From the NCBI GenBank assembly GCA_001556125.1, contig LSIG01000138.1, positions 1 through 62,923 on the forward strand: 62,923 nucleotides of DNA. The letters run 5' to 3'. How positions within the stretch are numbered: the first letter of the stretch is position 1; each line of letters opens with the position of its first letter. Below the pieces are notes generated by a model. It saw only the letters and a list, made by a program, of their open reading frames with translations. It was not told where the DNA came from and made no database searches. Of this stretch, positions 57,160 through 62,923 are shown in pieces. The translations under genes and the position numbers were made by a program. This stretch comes from Rhizobiales bacterium CCH10-E5 (GTDB taxonomy: Bacteria; Pseudomonadota; Alphaproteobacteria; Rhizobiales; Beijerinckiaceae).

Positions 57160-58122
57160 TCAGGCCGCGCAGGCCTCGAAGCCTTTGCGCAGCTCGTTCT
57201 CGTTCAGGTCGCGGCCGATGAAGACGAGACGGCTTTCGCGCGTTTCGCCGGCCTTCCAGTCGCGCTGGAGATCGCCGTCCAAGATCATGTGCACGCCCTG
57301 GAAGACGAAGCGGCGCGGCTCGCCCTTGAAGGCGAGGATGCCCTTGGAGCGCAGGATATTGGGCCCCTGCGCCTGGCTGACATCGTTGATCCAGGGCATG
57401 AACTTCTCGGGATCGACATCGCCGGGGATCGTGAAGGACATCGAGCGGACCTCGTCCGAATGATGGTGGTGATGGCCGGATTCGAGGAAATCCGGCTCGA
57501 TGTCGAGGATGCGGTCGAGATCGAAGGCGTTGCGGTCGAGCAGCTGGTCGATCGGCAGCGCGCAGCGCTCGGTCCTGTGCAGCTTGGCATAGGGGTTGAT
57601 GGCGCGGATCGCGGCCTCGACCGAGGCGAGCTCTTCGGGCGTCACCAGATCGGTCTTGTTGAGCACGATCACGTCGGCGAAGGCGATCTGGTTCTTGGCC
57701 TCCGGCGCGTCCTTGAGCCGCTCCTTGAGCCATTTCGCGTCGGTCACGGTGATCACCGCGTCGAGCTTGGTCGCGTCACCGACATCCTGGTCGACGAAGA
57801 AGGTCTGCGCGACCGGCGCGGGGTCGGCGAGGCCCGTCGTCTCGACGATGATCGCGTCGAACTTGCCCTTGCGCTTCATCAGCCCGTCGAGAATGCGGAT
57901 CAGGTCGCCGCGCACGGTGCAGCAGATGCAGCCGTTGTTCATCTCGAAGACTTCCTCGTCGGCGCCGACGACGAGGTCGCCATCGATGCCGGCCTCGCCG
58001 AACTCGTTGACGATGACGGCGAATTTCTTGCCGTGGTCCTCGGTGAGAATGCGGTTCAGAAGCGTGGTCTTGCCGGCGCCCAGATAGCCGGTGAGCACCG
58101 TGACGGGAATTTTCTCGGACAT
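57160..58122 (-). CDS. COG0523 (CobW/ZigA-type) zinc GTPase
   Basis: A 320-residue metallochaperone GTPase. The P-loop is [19 protein letters not shown] (about residues 7-25), the metal motif [11 protein letters not shown] (CxCC, about residues 64-74) and the GTP-specificity NKTD near residue 156. A His-run, GHHHHHSDE, follows the GTPase domain. These features, the place before the zinc ABC transporter and the WD40 neighbour suggest zinc allocation rather than cobalt. I take the ATG at 58122. Confidence 0.92.
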   Translation of the reverse strand: MSEKIPVTVLTGYLGAGKTTLLNRILTEDHGKKFAVIVNEFGEAGIDGDLVVGADEEVFEMNNGCICCTVRGDLIRILDGLMKRKGKFDAIIVETTGLADPAPVAQTFFVDQDVGDATKLDAVITVTDAKWLKERLKDAPEAKNQIAFADVIVLNKTDLVTPEELASVEAAIRAINPYAKLHRTERCALPIDQLLDRNAFDLDRILDIEPDFLESGHHHHHSDEVRSMSFTIPGDVDPEKFMPWINDVSQAQGPNILRSKGILAFKGEPRRFVFQGVHMILDGDLQRDWKAGETRESRLVFIGRDLNENELRKGFEACAA

Positions 58123-58191
58123 GGTCGATCCTGCTTCAACGAGGCGGTCCAGTGACACCGTCGGATCCAACATCCTCGCGGGTCATCCCGG

Positions 58192-58281
58192 CCGAAGCGT
58201 AGCGGAGAGCCGGGATCCATTCCGGAACGGGTCAGGAATGGATCCCGGCTCGGCGCCGCTGCGCGGCTTGTCCGGGATGAC
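58192..58281. repeat. Palindromic intergenic repeat, family B (copy 2)
   Basis: About 90 bases with ends GTCATCCCGGCCG and TCCGGGATGAC and an internal pair GGATCCATTCC / GGAATGGATCC around ACGGGTCA. It lies between the cobW-like gene and znuA. The sequence matches the copies at 46228 and 60193. Confidence 0.88.
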
Positions 58282-58306
58282 GTCGCGGTTGGGGTCCAGA
58301 TGCCTC

Positions 58307-59251
58307 TCAGGCCGGGCCGGCGGCGAGCGCCTTTTCGATCTGGCTTATATTGTGTTTCATCATCGCGATGTAAGTCCCGGCCGGGCCATCGGCCTCGGAG
58401 AGTGCGTCGGAGAAGATGCGCCCGCCGATCCGGGCGCCGCTCTCCTTGGCGATCCGCTCGACGAGGCGCGGATTGGTGACGTTCTCGAGGAAGACGGCGG
58501 GAATCTTCTCCGCCTTGATCTGCCGGATGATGCGGCCGACATCCTTGGCCGAGGCCTCGGCCTCGGTCGAGACGCCCTGCGGCGCGATGAAGGTGATGCC
58601 ATAGGCCTTGACGAAGTAGCCGAAGGCGTCGTGCGAGGTGATGGCCTTGCGCCGGTCGGCCGGGATCCGCGCGACCGCCGCCTTGACCTCGGCCTCGACC
58701 GCGTCGAGCTGGGCGAGATAGCGCGTCGCATTGGCCTCGTAGACCGCCTGACCCGCCGGATCGGCCTTCACCAGCGCGTCGCGGACATTGGCGATGTAGA
58801 CCTTCGCGTTGGCGACGCTCTGCCAGGCATGCGGATCGACACCGCCATGGTCGTGGCCATGGGCATGACCCTTCTTGCCATGGTCGTGATCATCGTCGGC
58901 CTCGAGGGGCGTGATGCCCGTGGTGGCCGTCGCGATCGTCGCCTTGGTGCCGGACGACTTGATCAGCCGGGTGATCCAGCCCTCGAATTTCAGGCCGTTG
59001 ACGACGACGAGCTTCGCCCCGGCCATCGCCTTCGCATCGGCCGGCGTGGGTGAATAGACATGGGCGTCGCCATTGGGGCCGACGAGCGTGGTCAGCGCGA
59101 CGCGATCGCCGCCGACCTCCTTCACGAAGTCGCCGAGGATCGAGAAGCTCGCGACGACGGGCAGCTTCTCCTGGGCGGTGGCGGCCAGCGGCGCCTGGGC
59201 GAGGATGAGCCCGGCAGCGAAGGCGCCGAGCAGGGCGCGACGGTTCGGCAT
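58307..59251 (-). CDS. znuA: Zinc ABC transporter substrate-binding protein ZnuA
   Basis: A 314-residue periplasmic binding protein with a signal peptide (MPNRRALLGAFAAGLILAQA, cleavage near ATA-QEKL). The cluster-9 fold is visible: metal-binding His in GDAHVYSPTPADAK, the His-rich loop DDDHDHGKKGHAHGHDHGG (about residues 118-136) and the later His in SHDAFGYFVKAYG. The His-rich loop marks zinc rather than manganese. GGAGG lies six bases before the ATG, and a Zur-like box lies 15 bases upstream. It follows znuB on the same strand. Confidence 0.95.
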   Translation of the reverse strand: MPNRRALLGAFAAGLILAQAPLAATAQEKLPVVASFSILGDFVKEVGGDRVALTTLVGPNGDAHVYSPTPADAKAMAGAKLVVVNGLKFEGWITRLIKSSGTKATIATATTGITPLEADDDHDHGKKGHAHGHDHGGVDPHAWQSVANAKVYIANVRDALVKADPAGQAVYEANATRYLAQLDAVEAEVKAAVARIPADRRKAITSHDAFGYFVKAYGITFIAPQGVSTEAEASAKDVGRIIRQIKAEKIPAVFLENVTNPRLVERIAKESGARIGGRIFSDALSEADGPAGTYIAMMKHNISQIEKALAAGPA

Positions 59252-59266
59252 GAATGCCTCCAGTGA

Positions 59267-59289
59267 GTGATGCAACACTATAACATCAC
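59267..59289 (-). promoter_or_regulatory. Candidate Zur operator of znuA
   Basis: On the minus strand GATGTTATAGTGTTGCATC (59287-59269) is an imperfect palindrome framed by GTGATG and CATCAC (59267-59289). TATAGT within it matches the -10 consensus at five of six positions. Fifteen of its 19 bases equal the box at 61242-61260. Both look like the AATGTTATA-type Zur palindrome of alphaproteobacteria that I recall. Confidence 0.65.
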
Positions 59290-60164
59290 TACGCCCGGAG
59301 GTGCCGGCGCGGCAAGAGCCGCCGGGCGAGCCCGCCCTGCGTGCCGAGCAGGAGCGAGCCGAGATAGAGCGCGCCCGCCGCCAGGATGATCGCCGGCCCC
59401 GCCGGCAGATTGCTGCCGGCCGAATAGGACAGGACCAGCCCAGCATAGCCCGCGACCATGCCGAATCCGCTGGCGAGCAGGATCAGCCGCGTGATGTCGG
59501 CGGTCCAGAACCGTGCGGCCGCCGCGGGCAGCATCATCAGCCCGACCGCCAGCAATGTGCCCAGCGCATGGAAGCCGGCCACCAGATTGAGCACGACGAG
59601 GCCGAGAAAGGTGAGATGGACGAGGCCGCCTGAGCGGCTGACCGAGCGCAGGAAGCCGGGATCGACGCATTCCATCACCAGCGGGCGATAGAGCGCCGCC
59701 AGGGTCATCAGCGAGACCGTCGCCACCCCCGAGAGCAGCATCAGCACGTCGTCGTCGAGCGCCAGCACATTGCCGAACAGGACATGGAAGAGGTCGACCG
59801 CCGAGCCGCGCAGCGAGACGATGGTGACGCCGAGCGCCAGCGAGATCAGGTAGAAGGCGGCGAGCGAGGCGTCCTCCTTGATCACCGTGACGCGGGCTAC
59901 GGCTCCCGCCGCGAGCGCCACCGCAAAGCCGGCCGCGAGCCCGCCCAGCGTCATCGCCGGCAGCGAGAAGCCGGCGACGAGATAGCCGATCGCGGCACCG
60001 GGCAGGATGGCATGGGCCATGGCGTCGCCGGTCAGGCTCATCCGGCGCAGCATCAGGAACACGCCGATCGCGCCACCCGACACCGACAGCGCGACGACGC
60101 CGACCAGCGCCCGGCGCATGAAGTCGAACTCGGCGAAGGGGCCGATGAAGAGGTCGTAGAGCAT
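59289..60164 (-). CDS. znuB: Zinc ABC transporter permease ZnuB
   Basis: A 291-residue ABC-3 permease with about eight membrane segments. Signatures are MLYDLFIGPFAEFDFMRRAL at the start, RMSLTGDAMAHAILPGAAIGY, GFHALGTLLAVGLMMLPAAAARFW and the final GGLARRLLP. It forms the channel for ZnuA-delivered zinc. I take the ATG at 60164. A repeat of family B (60193-60297) separates it from znuC, so a read-through or a separate promoter for znuBA is possible. Confidence 0.93.
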   Translation of the reverse strand: MLYDLFIGPFAEFDFMRRALVGVVALSVSGGAIGVFLMLRRMSLTGDAMAHAILPGAAIGYLVAGFSLPAMTLGGLAAGFAVALAAGAVARVTVIKEDASLAAFYLISLALGVTIVSLRGSAVDLFHVLFGNVLALDDDVLMLLSGVATVSLMTLAALYRPLVMECVDPGFLRSVSRSGGLVHLTFLGLVVLNLVAGFHALGTLLAVGLMMLPAAAARFWTADITRLILLASGFGMVAGYAGLVLSYSAGSNLPAGPAIILAAGALYLGSLLLGTQGGLARRLLPRRHLRA

Positions 60165-60192
60165 GCAAACCTGCGGTCCGTTCAAGCGCGCC

Positions 60193-60297
60193 GTCGTCCC
60201 GGGCGGAGCGAAGCGCAGACCCGGGACCCATTCCGGAGCGCATGTCGGAGAGGTTCCGGAATGGATCCCGGGTCTCCCTTCGGTCGCCCGGGATGAC
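60193..60297. repeat. Palindromic intergenic repeat, family B (copy 3)
   Basis: About 105 bases with ends GTCGTCCCGGGCG and GCCCGGGATGAC and internal CCATTCCGGAG / TTCCGGAATGG. It lies inside the zinc operon, 28 bases before the znuB start and 42 after the znuC stop. Arm sequences match copy 1 more closely than copy 2. Confidence 0.88.
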
Positions 60298-60338
60298 CCG
60301 GCAGGGAATCTCTCAGAGGTGACGGACGTGAACCGGGC

Positions 60339-61073
60339 TCACGCCGCGTCGCGCTCGCATGGTTCCGCGTGGCTGTCGAAGGCCTCGACCATGCGGCGCG
60401 CCTTCAGCAGGTTGGCGGCGGTCAGGACCTCGGCGGTTGCGCCCCAGGCGACGCTCTCGCGCGCCAGCAGCAGCGTCTGCGGAAAGGCGCGGCGTACCGT
60501 CTCGATGTCGTGGAGGACCGCGACGACGGTCCGGCTCTCGCCATGCCAGCGCTGCACCAGCGCCAGCAGATCGGCGGTGGTGCGGGCGTCGATGGCGGTG
60601 AAGGGCTCGTCGAGCAGAATGATGTCGGCGTCCTGCAGCAAAAGCCGCGCGAAGAGCGCGCGCTGCATCTGGCCGCCGGAAAGCGCACCGATCGGCCGGC
60701 GCTCGAAGCCGGCGAGCCCGACGGCGGCGATCGCGGCCTCGATCTTGGCGGCGGCCCCGCCCCCGATGCGTCCGAAGATGCCGGCCCGGTTCCACAGCCC
60801 CATTGCCACGAGATCGTAGACATGGATCGGGAAGGAGCGGTCGAGCTCCGCCTGCTGCGGCAGATAGGCCAGGCGCCGGCCGCGGGCCAGGGCGATATTG
60901 CCGCCCAGCGGCGACAGCGCCCCGGCGATGCCCTTGAGCAGGGTCGACTTGCCGGCGCCGTTGGGGCCGACGATGGCCGTCAGGCTGCCCGTTGCGATCT
61001 CGCCCGAGAGATGATGCACGGCCGGATGCCGGTCATAACCCAGCGTCAGGTCGGTCAGGCGGATGGCGGACAT
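60339..61073 (-). CDS. znuC: Zinc ABC transporter ATP-binding protein ZnuC
   Basis: A 244-residue ABC ATPase. Walker A is IVGPNGAGKSTLLKG (about residues 34-48), the signature is GALSGGQMQRALFARLLLQ and Walker B DIILLDEPFTAIDA. VLHDIETVRRAFPQT supplies the switch His. I choose the ATG at 61073, with AGGGA seven bases upstream; a GTG at 61091, overlapping the stop of the small gene before it, would add six residues. It is the second gene of the zinc operon. Confidence 0.93.
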   Translation of the reverse strand: MSAIRLTDLTLGYDRHPAVHHLSGEIATGSLTAIVGPNGAGKSTLLKGIAGALSPLGGNIALARGRRLAYLPQQAELDRSFPIHVYDLVAMGLWNRAGIFGRIGGGAAAKIEAAIAAVGLAGFERRPIGALSGGQMQRALFARLLLQDADIILLDEPFTAIDARTTADLLALVQRWHGESRTVVAVLHDIETVRRAFPQTLLLARESVAWGATAEVLTAANLLKARRMVEAFDSHAEPCERDAA

Positions 61074-61087
61074 GGCGGTTCCCTGCG

Positions 61088-61237
61088 TCACGCGATCACC
61101 GCGAAGGTCGCGATCCAGAGCAGCACGACGACGCCGGCCGCCAGACCCATGCGCCCCAGCGCCGAGAGTCGCAGCAGCGACCAGCCCGGAGCCTGCGGGA
61201 CGGCGTGGGTAACAGGATGGGCGTGCCGGTCAGCCAT
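61088..61237 (-). CDS. Small membrane protein at the head of the zinc operon
   Basis: A 49-residue protein with a His-containing N-terminus (MADRHAHPVTHAVPQAPGW) and one membrane segment near the C-terminus (MGLAAGVVVLLWIATFAVIA). The stop lies inside the possible GTG start of znuC, so translation is probably coupled. No ribosome site precedes the ATG; instead a promoter (TTGCCT 61273-61268, 17 bases, TATATC 61250-61245) would start transcription at or next to the ATG, so the message may be leaderless. The Zur-like box covers this promoter. Function is unknown; a zinc-transporter accessory is inference. Confidence 0.6.
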   Translation of the reverse strand: MADRHAHPVTHAVPQAPGWSLLRLSALGRMGLAAGVVVLLWIATFAVIA

Positions 61238-61241
61238 GTGC

Positions 61242-61260
61242 GATGATATACTGTTACAAC
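61242..61260 (-). promoter_or_regulatory. Candidate Zur operator of the zinc operon
   Basis: GATGATATACTGTTACAAC on the plus strand agrees at 15 of 19 positions with GATGTTATAGTGTTGCATC, the box before znuA. It overlaps the -10 box of the small-protein/znuC promoter, so bound Zur would block it. The order of the half sites is opposite to the znuA copy relative to transcription, which a palindromic site allows. Confidence 0.65.
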
Positions 61261-61322
61261 ACAGCAGAGGCAAGGTTGGTCGTCGGCCCGGCCGATCGCA
61301 GGCGGTCTCAGCGGCTGCCGCC

Positions 61323-62923
61323 TCAGAACGGCAGATACTGATACAGCCAGGTCTCGGTCAGGACCTTGTCGCCGGCCTTCAGGAAGCAGCGCATTTCGAC
61401 CGGGTCGGTCCCGTCCACCGTGAGGTCGAACTGGGCGCGCCAGTGGCCGGGGACATCATTGGGCACGGCCTCGGCGAAGATGTAGGAATAGCTGCCGCGC
61501 GAGGCCGAGAGCACGACCTCGGGCTTCACGCCGAAGGGGATGGCCTCCAGCGCCGGCCCCTTGAACTCGACCATGAACTTGCGCACGCCCTTCGGGCGGG
61601 TCGTGCCGGGCTGGCCGCCATTGCCGAGCCGCGTGGCGACGACGCGACCGAGATCGCCCTGGAAGGGTTCGTCGGCGAGCCAGTGCAGCTTGTAGCGCAG
61701 CGCGTAGGTCGCGCTGGCCTTGGCGGGACCGGCCGGGACCCACATCGCGACGATGTTGTCGTGGATCTCGTCGTCGGTCGGGATCTCGATGAGCTGGACC
61801 GCGCCCTTGCCCCAGGCCCCTTGCGTCTCGACCCAGAGGCTCGGCCGGCGCTCGTAGAAGACGCCGTCGAGATAATGCCCGACCTCGCGGTCGCGCTGCA
61901 CGAGGCCGAAGCCACGCGGATTCTCGTCGATGAAGGAGGAGGCCATCGTGCGCGGCGGGTTGTTCAGCGGGCGCAGCGCCCGCTCGCCTGCGCCGGTCCA
62001 GAGCGCGAGGCCGTCGGAATCATGGACCTCGGGGCGCCAGTCGACGGCGGTGGCCTTGGCCTTCTCGGAGTACCAGTACATCGAGGTCAGCGGCGCGATG
62101 CCGAGCCGTTCGACATCCTTGCGCAGATGGATCTCGCTCTCGATCTCCATCGTCACGCCCTTGCCGCGGTGCATCCGGAAGCGGTAGGCGCCCGCCACGC
62201 TCGGGCCCGACAGCAGGGCATAGACGACGACGAATTCGGCGCCGGGCTGCGGCGTCTCGAGCCAGATATGGGTGAAATCCGGGAATTCCTCGGCCTTGCC
62301 GGCCACGGCCGGGTCGATCGCGAGGCCGCGGGCCGAGAGGCCGTACTGATAGAGCTCGCCGATGGCCCGGAAATAGGAGGCTCCGAGGAAGGCGACCCAG
62401 TCGTTCTTCTGCCACTCCAGCTTCTCGCCCTTGCGGCCGGGATGACCGCTGCGGCTCTCCTGGAAGCGGAAGCCGGCGAAGCCCGCCCCGCGCGGCAATT
62501 CGCGCGCCGGCGAATCCGCCGGCATCTCGAAATAGCTCTCATCATAGACGATCTCGCGGGCGCGGCCGCCCTCGACGACATGCATCCGCACCGGCTTCTG
62601 GAAGTAGCGGCCGAGATGGAAGAAGGTCACGGGCCAAGCCGAGGGACCGTTCGCCCAAAGGGCCATCTCGGGCTTGAAGCGGATCTTGCCATGGGCGTCG
62701 TAGTCGATCCGCTCCAGCACGTCGGGGCGCGGGCTCGGCGGCGCCTGATAGGGCTTCGCCGCCATCTCGCGGGCGCGCTGTTTGAGCGCGTCGAAGCCGA
62801 AGCTCTCCGCCTCGCCCAGCCGCAACCCCTGCTGGGCCAATGCCTCCGGCGCGAAGCCGAGCGCGGCGAGTGCCGCGGTCGCACTGGCTCCGGCCAACAG
62901 CATGCGGCGGTCGGGGCGGGGCG
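61323..62923 (-). CDS. opgG: Periplasmic glucan biosynthesis protein, OpgG/OpgD family (5-prime end outside window)
   Basis: At least 526 residues of a protein for osmoregulated periplasmic glucan synthesis; the 3-prime end is complete and the 5-prime end is cut by the window edge. The residues before MLLAGASATAALAALG read PRPDRR, forming a twin-arginine signal RRMLLAG, so the true start is beyond 62923. Family motifs are FGFDALKQRAREMA, YDAHGKIRFKPEMALWANG, FTHIWLETPQPGAEFVVVYALL, TSMYWYSEKAKATAVDWRPEVHDSDGLALW (about residues 270-300, in part) and NPRGFGLVQRDREVGHYLDG. The Tat signal is commoner in OpgD than OpgG, so the symbol is uncertain. Confidence 0.88.
   Translation of the reverse strand, partial: PRPDRRMLLAGASATAALAALGFAPEALAQQGLRLGEAESFGFDALKQRAREMAAKPYQAPPSPRPDVLERIDYDAHGKIRFKPEMALWANGPSAWPVTFFHLGRYFQKPVRMHVVEGGRAREIVYDESYFEMPADSPARELPRGAGFAGFRFQESRSGHPGRKGEKLEWQKNDWVAFLGASYFRAIGELYQYGLSARGLAIDPAVAGKAEEFPDFTHIWLETPQPGAEFVVVYALLSGPSVAGAYRFRMHRGKGVTMEIESEIHLRKDVERLGIAPLTSMYWYSEKAKATAVDWRPEVHDSDGLALWTGAGERALRPLNNPPRTMASSFIDENPRGFGLVQRDREVGHYLDGVFYERRPSLWVETQGAWGKGAVQLIEIPTDDEIHDNIVAMWVPAGPAKASATYALRYKLHWLADEPFQGDLGRVVATRLGNGGQPGTTRPKGVRKFMVEFKGPALEAIPFGVKPEVVLSASRGSYSYIFAEAVPNDVPGHWRAQFDLTVDGTDPVEMRCFLKAGDKVLTETWLYQYLPF

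Overview
The window is about 63 kb of high-GC DNA, densely packed with genes, from an alphaproteobacterial chromosome of the order Hyphomicrobiales (Rhizobiales). Three things point there: the flagellar regulator FtcR in front of flgBC-fliE-flgGA-flgI-motE-flgH-fliL-fliP, an sdhCDAB operon beside a mesaconyl-CoA hydratase of the ethylmalonyl-CoA pathway, and the tsaD-gpsA block divergent from hemD/hemY. The family mix resembles Bosea or a close relative, but that is an inference without a database search. Nearly all genes are core housekeeping genes. No rRNA, tRNA, CRISPR array, transposase or prophage was recognised.

Layout: 0.1-7.2 kb flagellar rod, ring and export genes under FtcR. 7.2-9.8 kb a GH19 hydrolase, a cystathionine-synthase-family enzyme and TspO. 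9.7-15.7 kb a CpdR-like receiver protein, hpt, a zinc-ribbon membrane protein, ftsEX, a YdcF-like protein, plsC and an unknown gene with a LexA-type box. 15.7-19.7 kb a ChaC-like enzyme, a DUF2125 protein, rpoH and an RluA-family pseudouridine synthase. 19.8-27.9 kb hemY, an in-frame HemD-mitofilin fusion, then divergent tsaD-gpsA-unknown and an EVE protein, facing a DUF2235 hydrolase. 28.2-31.2 kb acetyl-CoA synthetase and a secreted unknown. 31.3-33.9 kb a three-gene cassette that I read as a nuclease toxin with two tandem, related immunity proteins. It has lower GC than its surroundings and is the only clearly accessory island. 33.9-39.0 kb an RND efflux pump, its adaptor and a TetR regulator with a perfect palindromic operator. 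39.2-41.3 kb a class I amidotransferase coupled to a DadA-like oxidase. 41.4-46.1 kb sdhCDAB and mch. 46.4-53.6 kb secA, a parvulin isomerase, argJ, a DMT exporter, a lipoprotein and mutT. 53.6-58.1 kb a DUF930 protein, a YcaQ-family glycosylase, a small unknown, a WD40 protein and a COG0523 zinc GTPase. 58.3-61.2 kb a zinc ABC transporter with two matching Zur-like boxes and a 49-residue membrane protein. The right end cuts through a Tat-exported OpgG/OpgD glucan-synthesis gene.

Seven intergenic palindromic repeats fall into three families. All three carry the same GTCAT/ATGAC-type ends, apart from one-base variants, so they look like REP/MITE-like elements of one origin. Metabolically, acs, mch and sdh fit acetate assimilation through the ethylmalonyl-CoA pathway. 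The cobW-like GTPase and the znu genes form a zinc-homeostasis neighbourhood.

The best candidates for new biology are the toxin/double-immunity cassette, the HemD-mitofilin fusion, the probably leaderless small protein at the head of the zinc operon, the LexA-type box in front of the unknown 148-residue protein, and the repeat family whose two terminal hairpin loops are complementary and co-vary between copies.
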